NCBI GenBank assembly: GCA_037176885.1
Contig: JAWWNJ010000095.1
Coordinates: forward strand, 186,001 to 250,000
Origin: Favolaschia claudopus
Taxonomy: Eukaryota > Basidiomycota > Agaricomycetes > Agaricales > Mycenaceae
Reading direction: 5' to 3'
Length of the DNA: 64,000 nucleotides
Below are positions 34,460 to 45,500 of this stretch, piece after piece. The translations under genes were made by a program, and so were the position numbers. The notes under the pieces were generated by a model that had not been told where the DNA came from, did no database searches, and saw only the letters and a list, made by a program, of their open reading frames with translations. Every line of letters begins with the position of its first letter. The stretch's first letter is position 1.

Positions 34460-37400
34460 ATGTCTGACGACGAGGAACGACCCGGCGACCTCAACGCGAA
34501 TCCCACCAAGAAGAGGCGCGTTCAGCGAGCGTGCGATGCGTGTCGCAGGAAAAAGCGTCCGTATCTCAAAATCTCAAGGTTTACTTCGCTGATATCTTGT
34601 TAGGAGCATGTAAGGCTGCCTCCACATTCTGTATGGTGGCGTTGAGTTCCGATCTCTCTCAGGCGACGGGCTACGCAGGGCGGAGAAGAAATGCACGAAC
34701 TGCGTCGAAAGCGGAGTAGCGTGTACGTTTGCCGGGGCGTTGGCGAAGCGCCGGAGGTTAGTCCGTTTAGTCTGCGCTTCTATAGCATAAATCTCTGGTG
34801 CTTTCAGCTATGTCGAGGCTTTGGAGGCGAGGCTGGAGTTGACGGAGCAGTTGTTGAGGAAGGTGTGTCGTTAGAAAGTAGGATCTTTTCTCATTGACGA
34901 TCTCGACGACGCGTGTATAGGTATCACAAAGAGATTCGCCAAACTCTGCAGAATCCTCCTCGAGCCCGGGTACTAGTAGCAGCTCCCGCTGGAGCCCCAA
35001 ATCCCCCGTCCTCCAAAACAAGTCACTGAACAGCGCAAACGCCATACACCAAAGCACGCAAAGCGACCTCGTCGTCTCCACCGCCTCCGGGAGCACCTCC
35101 CCGAGCGTCATGCTCGCCGCCCTCAACATCCGCTCCATGAACACCGCCGCGCCCGCGCCGCACGGGGACGACCTCGCGCACGTCGAGCTCGTCGAGGAGA
35201 TGGGGCACCTCACGCTGAATCAGGTGCGGAATCGCTTCCAGGGAAAGAGCAGCGAGGCGATGCTGGTGAAGGCGGCCGTGCAGATGCGGGAGGGGTACGA
35301 GGAGAGGGATATGCCGTGGACCGGGAGGAGGATGCATTATTGGACGTATAATCCTGTGAGTGTGTTGTTTGGTTTGTGGGCGGTTTTAGGTTATCCTCGA
35401 GCTCATTGTTATCATGTATATTGATGGCAGTTCCACGACCGCATCCCCCCGGCTCCCGACACCCCACCGACGTTCCCACCCCCGGACCTCCTCGCCGACC
35501 TCACGTCCTGCTACTTCACACACAAAAACATATACTTCCCCGTCCTCCACCGCCCCACCTTCGAGCGCGCGCTCGCCTCGGGCCTGCACCTGCGCGATAG
35601 CGCATTCGGCGCAGTCGTTCTGCTGGTATGCGCCATCGGCGCGCGGTTCTCCGACGATCCTAGGCTGAATCGGGATGAGAAGGAAGAGCCGCTGAGGCGG
35701 GGATGGGAGTTTTTCGACCAGGTGCCGTTTGGGCTGGATCATATCTTCGAGACGCCCGGGATACATTTGTTGCAGTATTATTGTGTGCGTCCGTTCGCTT
35801 TCATTTCCTTTTCTTTCTTCTTCAGATAGTGATTCATTCATCATCGATTTTGCTTCCTTCCAGCTCGCAGTGGCATTCTTGGAAAACACCACCCCCGCTG
35901 CGGCGTGGTCGCTCATCGGTATCGGCCTGCGCATCGCACAGGACGTCGGCGCGCATAGGCATAGTAATGATGGCCCGCCGAGTGTGGATTCGGAGCTTTG
36001 GAAGAGGGCGTTTTGGGTGCTGGTGTCGTATGATAGGCAGGTTAGTATGGCGTTGGGGAGGAGTTGTGCTACGCAGTATGAGGAGTACGTCATTTCCTCG
36101 TTATATAATCTTGAGTATTATTTCGCTGATTGTTGCGCTATTGTGGATTTACAGCGTAGACGCCCAATTCCCCATCGAATGCGACGACGAGTATTTCGAA
36201 AACGCGGACGATCCGAGTCAGGCTTTCGTCCAGCCTCCGGGAAAGCCGAGCTTGATTACGTTTTTCAATTGTTATTTGAGACTGAATAATGTGTTGGCGT
36301 TTGGGTTGAAGATGTTGGTGGGTGTCTCCACGTTTCTTCTTCTTCCAAATAAACCCAACTCATTGATGAAAACTTCTTCCTGACGCAGTACTCACTCAAC
36401 AAAACGAAACGACTGCTCGCGTACCGGGACCCGGCGTGGGAGGAACATATCGTCGCGGAGATCGATTCGGCGTTGAATGGGTGGTTGGATGGGATCCCAG
36501 CGCACTTGAGACAGGAACGATTTTCTGCTGCCACCGATTCCTCCTCCGATTCTCCTCCAGTATGTTTCACCATGTCTTAAATTTTACTCTTCCTCAATCA
36601 GGTAATCCTATTGCGCAGACAGAGGAACAAGCGAGGGAACGGGAACGGGAAGACTTCTTCTTCGACCAGTCTGTGCTGCTTTACTGCAGCTATTATAATG
36701 TGCAGATGAGTATACATCGACCTTTCATACCGACGATTAGGAAGGGGGAGCCGACGGTGTGTGTCGTTCTTTGCGGTCAATAGATTAATCGCGTTGTTCA
36801 TCTTTCTTTCGATGTAGTCCTTGCCTTCTTTGGCGATCTGCACGAACGCTGCGAGGTCGTGTAGCCACGTTGCTGAGATATCACGGTTGAGGAAGGGGGA
36901 TGTGCCGGTCTCGGTGATTATCGTGCGTCTTCGCTTTCTTTCCTATTCTTTCGCTCTTCTCGTATAATAATCGTTGTTCCGTCTGTTGCTCTTTTGCATG
37001 AACAGAACTCCGTGTTTACGAGCGGCGTGATTCTTCTACTGAATATCTGGAGCGGAAAACGCACCGGGTTACCGCCGCATTTGAATAGTGCGATTTCGGA
37101 GGTGCAGATGTGTATGGCCACGATGAAGAATTGTGAGAAGATGTACATGTTTCTCTCTTTCGTTTCTCCAGGAACAGTAACTCATTGTGTGCTTCCTAGG
37201 TGGCAGACGGCTGGCATATTCTAGTACGTTTCCTGCATCCAATATGTTTCATTTGCTGATGTAGGAATCTAGCGATCTCCTCGAAGCCCTCGCCGCCATC
37301 GGTGAAGTTCCCCTCCCGGCCGCTGACTCAACAACAGCGTACCCACTCCCTCATTCTTTTCCGCTTCCTGCCACGCAGCCCAAAAACAAACGTCCGCGGG

Positions 37401-38023
37401 AAGAATCGCAGGAACCAGAACATCCTCCGCCGCCCTCCGCCCCTCAACCCGTGCACTATCCCCCGTCGGACGACGGGTTCTCACTGCCGACGTATACAGC
37501 GGATCTAGGGAAGTTGCCGGTGTTTTATTCGAGGTCGCCGCCGCCCATAGCGAGTAAGAGTACGTGGTACCCGACTCAAGCGGCGTCGCCACTGGGGCGG
37601 CCCGAATTTGTTGTTGGGGGTGGCGCTGAGGCGGTGGGGAACGGAACTGGTCATTCGCTTGATGCGAGTGTGGGTAGTGTGTTCAGTGAGGAGTCGTTGT
37701 TTACTTCTGGTGTCGCGGGCGGTGCTGTTGGGGGCGGTGCTGGGTATCCGTTTGGCTTTGGCTTTGATTTTCCTGGGCTGCCGAACGGTGGAGGTGTAGC
37801 GGATGGTGGTGGCGTTGGAATGGCTGGGGATGGCATGAATATTGGGAGCGATGTTATGGCGATGTGGGCGAATACGCCAGCGAGCTTTGAGTACGTGTTT
37901 GTCTGCTCGATTGGATTGATGTGTGCTGACTACAATACTTGAAGGGTCGGTGATTGGGGGATATACTTGAACCTGATGAGCGACTTGAATGGCGGGATGG
38001 ATGGTCCTGTGCCGTCGATGTGA
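34460..38023 (+). CDS. Zn2Cys6 fungal transcription factor
   Basis: The protein starts MSDDEERPGDLNANPTKKRR and carries an N-terminal Zn2Cys6 cluster, a coiled-coil dimerisation segment (YVEALEARLELTEQLLRKV) and the fungal-specific regulatory domain. The cluster spacing C-x2-C-x6-C-x9-C-x2-C-x6-C is complete only if a six-base exon, 34604-34609, is used; it supplies most of the third-Cys region. Regulatory-domain motifs include FPVLHRPTFERAL, AAWSLIGIGLRIAQDVGAHR, ELWKRAFWVLVSYDRQ and QFPIECDDEYFE. The Gly-rich C-terminus ends in a small exon, DWGIYLNLMSDLNGG...VPSM. Around ten introns are inferred. It ends 86 bases before the convergent deaminase gene. Target genes cannot be read from the sequence; control of that neighbour is only a guess. 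Confidence 0.9.
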
Positions 38024-38109
38024 TGGTGAAAGTGAAGGTTGATTCTACAATAGACATACAATACGTTTCTTATCGCTGCTTTGAATTCCCGCCTTGTTTC
38101 TGCATAACG

Positions 38110-39230
38110 CTAACCGACTACAGACTCCATGTCTGAATACGCGTTTAGAGCCAGCTGCCCGCCGAGATGCGCGTACAAGACGTTCCCGCTCGAAATCTCG
38201 CCACGTCGAATCATGTCTATCATCCCCGCCAGACTCTTGCCCTCATAGACGGGGTCGGTGATGAATGCATCCATCGACGCACCGTACTTGATCGCCTCTA
38301 TCGTTTGCTTGTCGGGGATCCCGTAGCACCCCGCGTGGTAGCGTTCATCCAGGATAACATCCTCGTCCTTGATATCCTCCTCCGTCAATCCAATTTTCAC
38401 AGCAGTGAAACGCGCTATCCTGAGCACCTGCGCGCGCGTCTCAGCAGGCTTCGCAGAGGCGTCGATGCCGATGACTTTCCGCTTCCTCCCACCCATCTTT
38501 TCGAGGACCTTGAATCCCGCGATCATCCCAGCTTGTGTTGAGCCGGTCACGGCACATACGATGACAGTATCGAAAAACACGTCAAGTTGCTTTTCCTGTT
38601 CTGCCACCTCGAATGCCCAACGAGCGAATCCGAGCCCGCCGAGTGGGTGGTCGCTCGCGCCGGCGGGGATGTAGTAGGGTTTTCCGCCGGCGGCGAGGAC
38701 TTCGTCGGTGAGGGAGGCGGCGGTGGGTTTGTGTTCGATGCCGAAGGTGGAGGGGTCGAGGCGCGGGTGGGCGCCCATCAGGCGGGACAGTTGGAGGTTA
38801 CCGACTTTGGCATAGACGGGGTCGGTCCATTCGACCCAGTGTTCTTGCACGAGTTTGGCCTGAAACGTTTTCGTACATTCAGTTTATTGAATCTAAAACT
38901 ACTTTAACTTATTCAGACACTTGCCTTGAGACCATATTTAGCAGCGACGGCGGCGACTTGACGGGTGTGATTACTTTGCACGCCACCGATGGAGACGAGA
39001 GTGTCGCAGGACTGTGATAAAGCGTCTGCGAGGAGGTATTCTAGTTTCCTAGTCTTGTTGCCGCCGAACGCGAGGGCGGAGTTACAGTCTTCTCGTTTTG
39101 CCCAGATTTTGACCTTGCCCCCTAGATCGGCGGTCATGCGATCGAGAAGATGGATTGGGGATGGTCCAAAGAGCAGAGGCTCGCGAGGGATCTCGGAAAA
39201 TGGCGCTGGGAGAGGGTTCATTTCGGCCAC
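38110..39230 (-). CDS. acdS: 1-aminocyclopropane-1-carboxylate (ACC) deaminase-like enzyme
   Basis: This PLP enzyme family includes ACC deaminase, which turns the ethylene precursor ACC into 2-oxobutyrate and ammonia, and the related D-cysteine desulfhydrase. The sequence starts [20 protein letters not shown]. It has [22 protein letters not shown], in which the Lys of GGNKTRK is the expected PLP-binding residue. [15 protein letters not shown] follows, with the typical Ser/Asn-His. Exon 2 has [14 protein letters not shown] and [22 protein letters not shown] and ends MESVVG. About 351 residues agrees with the family. The intron at 38860-38924 begins GCAAGT, a GC-AG intron; reading through would stop three codons later. 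Which of the two activities applies needs substrate-specific residues to be compared. Confidence 0.9.
38860..38924 (-). other. GC-AG intron in the ACC deaminase-like gene
   Basis: On the coding strand the exon ends CTCAAG and the intron starts GCAAGTG and ends TTTCAG. Splicing joins YGLK to AKLVQEHW in frame. No GT donor nearby gives the conserved protein. Confidence 0.85.
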
Positions 39231-39952
39231 TTTGAGCTGCTACAAAATCTTAAGTTTCGAGTCGACTGACTCCTGAGAGGAAGAACGCCCCTTATCTAGC
39301 AGCGGAGGCTGTCGGAATATTCATTGTTCCCCGTCGCCGCCGGTGGATGCTCTCATCGCCGTCGTGGAAGTGTCGGGGATCGGGATCGACGTCCGGAAGA
39401 GACGGCCCGGATTATGTAACCGTCGGCATTGATGCGAACACGCAGCTACACGCAGTCGTGTCAACGTGACACGCGTGACATCTTCTGCTTTCTACAGCCA
39501 TGCAAGGGGGAACAAAGATAAGAAAAAGACACATCACGTACAAAAGTTTTTTTTCGAGGGTCGGCCGACCCCTCCCCCCATCCCACCGTGGGAAACTAGC
39601 TTATATAAGTGTCAATCCCACCGATTTCCGGGATTTTTTGGCGGGAGGCTCTTCTGCTAGTTTATTTCTGCATTCCCCGGCCTTTTCATTGCGAAAGGTG
39701 GACGGGGGAGCGAGGAAGAAATTTGGCTAGTGACGACATCATCTGACATGTGTGAGAAATTACTTCGTTTGGAGTGGCAGTCCATGCCATAACACCTCTT
39801 ATCAACCCCGATATAGGAATAATCTTTTGGCCTCAAACTCAACGAGGGCTGAGCCTCGCACTTAGCGGACTTTGTATTCGTGTTCAGCACAAAAAATAGT
39901 ACCAAAAGAGACCCTGTTTCAGAAAACCGCGAATTTGGCCCCCCTTGCAGCC
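39231..39952. other. divergent promoter region
   Basis: Spacer between the deaminase-like gene (minus) and MYND gene 2 (plus). A possible TATA-like CTTATATAAG lies near 39600. Nothing else was recognised. Confidence 0.5.
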
Positions 39953-41596
39953 ATGAGAATCCTGCTCCCTCTCCCGCAAGACGCGCTGAATGATCCAGTG
40001 CGATGGAACGCAGAATGGGACCGCCTACTCAGCGGACCGTATGCTCTCCCTGACGGTCCTTCCCGCTGCTTCGAAGAGGCACTTCGAGATATGAGCGACG
40101 TAGAGATTCAGAATTCCCTCAAGAATTACCCTTTTCTGCTCAGCAATACTTGTGCGGTCCAGCGCAATCTAAGCTACGAGGCTCTCTCTCACTTCTCTCG
40201 TGATGACTTTGAGCGGAAATGGATGCGCGCGAGTTCCGACATCCGCGCACAGCATATTCTGGGTGCAATCGGCGCCGTTTGCTCCAAGGCGCGGAATTTG
40301 CACGACGCCCGCGCTTACTGCCCCGAAATCAGGCTTCTCCGCTTGAAACTGGACGGGAAGGTGTTCCTTAATCTTCTCAAGTCCGTGATGGTGGAGGACG
40401 CTTCGTTTATTCCGAGCGATTATAAATCCGTCCCGAACAAAAGCTGGGATACTTGGGCTGCAAAGCAGACGGAAGAGAACAATTCGGAGGAAGAGAAACT
40501 TGCTCTCGCAAAGATACTTCTTCTGCGTGCAAAGCTTATCTGTGAGAATCTCGTCCTCGTTCACGAATGTAAATTAACCCGAGCTCCAGCCCATGTTGTC
40601 CACTTCACCATGCGATCTTTCTTTGGCGAGGAACCTCCCGCTCTCACTGTACAAAGAGCAATTCATAAGCCGAAATTCTCCTCTGAGCCTACACCGGAGA
40701 TGGTAGCTATTCTCGGCTACGATGCAGCGAAGGCTCGCATGAAGCAAGAGATAGCCGGGATAAAGGACCGTCATCGCGAGCGCGTGGACATCTGCTCGTA
40801 CCTAGGCTGCACAAAAGTTGCTCCTAACCCATCCGTGCGATTTTCTCGATGCCCGACTTGTTTCGATGATATGGAGCGGCCAGTTCGTTATTGCTCCCAG
40901 TGCGTTTGGTCTCCCTCATGAAACATGTGTATAACGTTCTGACGATTCAATCAAGAGCTTGCCAGCGGGAGGACTGGGAGGCAGGACATCGGGAATTATG
41001 CGGAAGACCTCTCGACTTTGACACGGTCTCTCGACTCGTCGACCATCCCGTCCACAGCCACGCCTCGAGACCGCGCATCGGGCTCCCCATTAACGGTTTC
41101 AAACGCTCCATCGAACTCTCCAATCAAGTAACGAAACTCAATCTCCAGCCTATCGCGGACTATTACCTCATCAATAAAGACAAGGAAGATATCCAGTGGG
41201 ACTACGGGGCGGGGACGTATCGCCAGACGGCGTTTCGCGCAGTGCGCGAGGCGGCGATGACGACCGGGAGCGCGCAACATGTTGCGACTATGGCGCATTT
41301 CCTCTGTCTTTCGTTTGCGGGTCCGAATGCGCAGAATGAGACGGGGGTGAGTCCGAAGACGATTGTGGCGCAGCTGGGGAGGGAGTTTAGGATGAACAAT
41401 GTGAGGGAGCTGGTGCTTCAGGCGCAGAGCGACCAGCAGGCGGACCCTTTGCGAAGACCGTATGATCTATTGCTTGCTGAGGATGAGACACGCTGCTGAT
41501 ACGATTTCCAGACCACTCTTTGGGGACGCCCCGCTCGATGTGTGGGAGGCCGATAATCAGCAATATAATTGGTCTCAGATAGTTATAACCTTTTGA
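39953..41596 (+). CDS. MYND-type zinc finger protein 2
   Basis: A paralogue of the protein at 17867-19554 along its whole length. The start MRILLPLPQDALNDPVRWNAE aligns with that copy, so an ATG 27 codons upstream was not used. Exon 1 runs to about 40898 and ends in the finger CSYLGCTKVAPNPSVRFSRCPTC...YCS. An intron (GTGCGT...TCAAG) joins it to QACQREDWEAGHRELCG, completing the zinc ligands. Exon 2 carries IGLPINGFKRSIELSNQV and VSPKTIVAQLGREF. A second intron starts GTATGA near 41460. It leads to a final exon PLFGDAPLDVWEADNQQY, ending TF at 41596. Exon positions agree with the paralogue apart from its one extra intron. Function is unknown; the finger suggests protein binding. Confidence 0.87.
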
Positions 41597-41945
41597 TTAG
41601 TTTTCGACCTTGGATCGCGCTCAACAAGGCCGGAACTGTATTGTCGCACTGTAGTTGTACGATTATCTTCATCCCTCATCTGTTTGCTTTCTTGTAACGA
41701 CAATGGTACTTCGCGCCGCTCCCAATCTATGCCAATTATGTTCTCTGCCACAGGATGTGCTCGACAATTCAGAGAAATGTAATAACACCGCATGCCAACT
41801 AATTATAAGGGCGTTATCTTACCGGCAAATAAGCAATGATACATCGCCCTGCGCGTCGCTTCAAATTCAAAATTGACCCAATTCAGTTGGGAAGTGGCGA
41901 AAGAGGTGAGCCATAGCTGTAATATATAGAATGAAGTACACGAAC
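41597..41945. other. 3' flank of MYND gene 2
   Basis: No gene recognised. The last 30-40 bases resemble the flank beyond 44373 in inverted orientation, so the neighbouring element may extend outward by that much. Confidence 0.5.
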
Positions 41946-44373
41946 CTAGCCATATAAAATTACAAACTAAACTTACGACTCTAGCCAATCGTTCGGCTAT
42001 GTAGTGGCTGGGTAGGGTAGCCGATAGGCTTATTAAGCCTGTCTCCGGCGTCGTCCACCGGGCCCTCCGTAAGAATATTTGCTCACCACCGTCGGATAAC
42101 TTGACGGCGGGAATGGCTGTCGATCAATTGCGTCGCGATCGCACCGAGCGGGCGAACAGGAAGTAATCTCCGTGGTGTAACATATATGTGATGACTGTCG
42201 AGGCTGTGTGTCATTTTTTCCTCAAAAGGATCACGATTGATCGCTTGGACCGCTTCGGCGAAATTCAAAACGCTCCCTAGGCGGCTTGCGAGGACAGCTT
42301 TCTACACCATATGCCAATGGAACACGAGCCCGGTAAGCTTTAAGATAGTCACGGGCCGCTTGAATGCTCAAACGGGTTGACGGGGTGTTGATCTCCCGTT
42401 GACGGATGCTTGAAAACAATCACTGTGGCTCCGGATGCTTTCATCCCAGATAGGTTTTATGAATGCTTGTAAATACACAACAATTATGCAATAGCAGCCT
42501 CCACTGTGGCGAGGACATCAGTCTTCTACTTACTTGGTACATTCTTGTACATGGTCAGAAAGCATACTCCAGAGGCTCACCCCAGCCGGAATTGATCTCG
42601 ATAGGAAGCCCACAGCGGAACAAGTGTCAAATAATGCCGCATGATTCAGGAACGACAATCCTACGTCGAAATCACCAATCTCTCGCACTCACCATGTGGG
42701 TCTCTCGCACTCACCATGCTCTCACGGGTCAAATGTAAAACTGTTTTCCAGATGTTCCACTGCTTCGTTCGATGCAATATTATGTATATATCTAACTGTG
42801 GTGCTAATGTTGCCTAGAGTGGAATATGGAGTGGTTGGGAGCGGATTTGGAGGCAGTATTCACGTTCGAAAATTTGTCCATTTTCAATCATTATCCGAGT
42901 GTAAACCGCCGCCTGTAGCCCGAATAGTCAGGGAAACAATAAAAGTAATTGCTGAACTCAATAAAGGGAGGCTATACTCTCCTACTCCACTCAAGCTATT
43001 TACCTACCAGGTACATATCTACAACGGAAGGGAAAGTTACGATCCTATGAGGACCTTGTTCAACATCTCGAAACTTTGGGTCCCAAAATATTCTCAATCT
43101 CGATTAATTGTAATAAAATGCTCAATAAATCGTATATAATCTAGATCATCGCGTCCAAAATTTCCAGAGTGACCGTGTGTATAATGCGTGCATACGACCA
43201 CGAATCACTCATCTCTTCCTAAATCGGGTCGATTTCGGACGTTGCCGATGGGCGCCTGACCGGCGCTAAAGGTGTGACCTTTGTGACAACTCGCCTCTCT
43301 CAGTCGCCCCCACGGGTACCGGCATGGAATCTTCCACTGCACTCTCTAATGGTCTACTTGAACTTAATTCTCGCCACTTTGGATGTGCTACCCGGCTTTC
43401 TCTTCCTCAATCTCACTGTGAAGCACCAGACTCAGCATCGAGGTTGTCTGATTTTCTGGCCGCTAGATTCAGTTTGGAGAAACCTTCCGGGTGACTTGGC
43501 GTTCTAATGGGTCCTGGCTACTTGATCCCGGAGCTTTTTTGGCTCTATAATCCTCAGAATAGATCAGCATTTACGGTACAAGCCTGGAATGTGACACTCA
43601 ACTTGAATGTTCACTCCGATTCTGTTTACCGTTCAGCGAGTGTAGGAGCAATCAAACGAAGTAGGCAGACAATATATACACGCTTAACAGCTGAGTACTC
43701 GCCTTTCTGTTGTCAACAGCTCATTTCGGGGTTCAAATGCTTTGAAGAACTGAGCCATGCTGTGTCTCTGTGACTGCGGTGAGCAATGCTTTCTTCTCTT
43801 CACATTATAAAGCTTGACGAGTAGCCGTCAAGTTTGCGCAGCTTCTGTCATTCTCTAATGCGGAGCATTGCTGGGAAGTACCGATTTTCCTTTTTGGAAT
43901 ATTGATGCAGGATTGATAAACTTCAGTCGCCAACCTTATACCTTACTCTTCAGGAGCTTAGTATAATGTGCTTGGACAGTGAAGTTTAATTTTTGATTGA
44001 GTCTCGGAGCTCACTGTCGTAGACGACGCCGACCACGATTTGATCAATGTTGATGGCAGCGTGCGTCGAGTCGCGAATGTGCCGTTACCACATCACCGAT
44101 GACCTCTTGGCACCGTTTCGTATCGTGCCGTCAATTTCGACAAGATTTGCGGTTGTATCGGGTTGGTATCGGCTAAACGTGCTTGACGGCACAACTATGA
44201 AGGGTCTCCGGCTTTCTTGGCAGGCAACGACATGGGAACACTGTGTGGCCGACCGGTGGGCTTAATATGGGCGACGGGTCGTAGCCGACGGAGCGGACAA
44301 GAGACTAATTCATACGACTCTAGCCATAGGTTGGCTAGAGTCGTAAGTTTAGTTTGTAATTTTATATGGCTAG
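41946..44373. mobile_element. 2.4-kb DNA element with 43-bp perfect inverted repeats
   Basis: The arms at 41946-41988 and 44331-44373 are exact reverse complements over 43 bases, beginning CTAGCCATATAAAATTAC. Weaker inverted similarity extends about 30-40 bases outward and some tens of bases inward, so the true ends may lie outside these limits. At the right inner edge, 44313-44345 forms a second perfect hairpin (14-bp arms). No transposase was recognised inside; the longest frames are short and unsupported, so it is probably non-autonomous. No clear target duplication was seen. It lies 599 bases downstream of the pheromone 3 stop codon. Confidence 0.8.
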
Positions 44374-44972
44374 CTACGTGCACACAGTCTATTTCCTACA
44401 ACCAGGGGTGAAGAGGTTGAGCTATAAATGAACAAAGACAAATCAAGTATAGGCGGAGCGTGGTCTAGTAGTATCTGTACAAGCGCACCATCCGCGAGTT
44501 TTAGATGCGGAGTCGTCAGGGTGTGCTTGATCTGAGACAACAAGACAGAGCTCATTGAAGCGGGACTCAAAACCTGCGGGTGAAACTCGCGACAAATTCA
44601 CAGAGAAATCTCGATGTTCAATACAGCGGCTCCAGGCTATACAGTTACTATATGACAGTAGCTAAACTTAAGATAGGCAATGGATGGTCGATACAGATCG
44701 AGGATGAAGGAGTGACAACGGTCAACCGTAGGTGCATGATGAAAGTCCGGATGCAAAGGAAGATAGCGACGGACATGTCGTGAGAGGCGTATGGATACAG
44801 TCTGCGGGTATGCGGAATGAATGGTATATGGAATATGGGATGTGGGATGGGTCGTGAATCGTGACGATGTTGACGGGACCCTTGAAATCTGTGCGATCGC
44901 GAAGAAGTCAATATACAGCTTGATGGAGGGCAAAGCAAGGAAGGAACTGACGTACCGCAGTCATAAAGATGC

Positions 44973-45134
44973 TCATGCAACAACACACGACCCACACGAC
45001 CCCGTACCCCTGTCAAAATCGACACCGGGCTCGATTTTAGGAAGCTCCTCGCCGCCGGCAACCGAGGCGGTCTGTTGGACGGGGAAGGAGGAGATGTAGG
45101 CGACGGTAGAGAGAATGGTGGAGAATGCGTCCAT
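44973..45134 (-). CDS. mating pheromone precursor 3 (CaaX, CVVA), cut off from its promoter
   Basis: A 53-residue precursor begins MDAFSTILSTVAYISS and ends DFDRGTGSCGSCVVA, with CVVA as the CaaX signal. It is a close relative of precursor 2, including the flanks: the apparent 3'-UTR intron and the sequence to about 44640. The frame is undamaged, but 103 bases upstream of the ATG the homology to gene 2 breaks at the 6-base duplication 45238-45243, where an 11.8-kb transposon begins. The missing promoter is found beyond the transposon at 57087-57383. The gene has therefore probably lost normal expression unless the transposon end supplies a promoter. The intact frame suggests a recent event. 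Confidence 0.87.
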   Translation of the reverse strand: MDAFSTILSTVAYISSFPVQQTASVAGGEELPKIEPGVDFDRGTGSCGSCVVA

Positions 45135-45237
45135 GAGTGCGGGTGATTGGAGAGGAAGATGTGGGGCTGCGTGAAGTAGTATCGAAGGAATCTTCGAAGG
45201 GGGGGAGAAGATGGGTGACTTTAGGCTTCGAACGAGC

Positions 45238-45243
45238 GTTGTG
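45238..45243. repeat. target-site duplication GTTGTG, left copy
   Basis: It matches 57081-57086 exactly. Joining the flanks through one copy gives a sequence that aligns with the intact pheromone 2 upstream region, with only a one-base gap. Confidence 0.75.
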
Positions 45244-45284
45244 TTTGGTGGCCCATACCGGACAAAATACAGGAAATTATTTCC

Positions 45285-45500
45285 ATCCCCGGTAATCACT
45301 GCCCATCCCCATCAATCCCTAGCCATCCTCATCTGTCACCGGCCATCCTTGTCCATCCTTCCTTGTCCCAGCACATCCCTGTCTAGTCCTCACTCATCCT
45401 CGCTTGTCCCAGTCTGTCATTATGGTAGCCTAATGACATCCCGATCAATCCTCAGTTTCCTCGTCATCATCTGTCCTCAGGCATCCTAAGACATCCCAGC
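45285..45500. repeat. left subterminal short-word array
   Basis: Degenerate repeats of CATCC, GTCCC and CATCCTCATC words; the right end holds the inverted counterpart (GGATGAGGAT words at 56810-57030). Confidence 0.75.

Noticed and set aside
2699..45134. Calling the window a complete B (P/R) mating-type locus
   Set aside because: Three pheromone precursors are present but no receptor gene, and pheromone genes can lie outside the mating-type locus.
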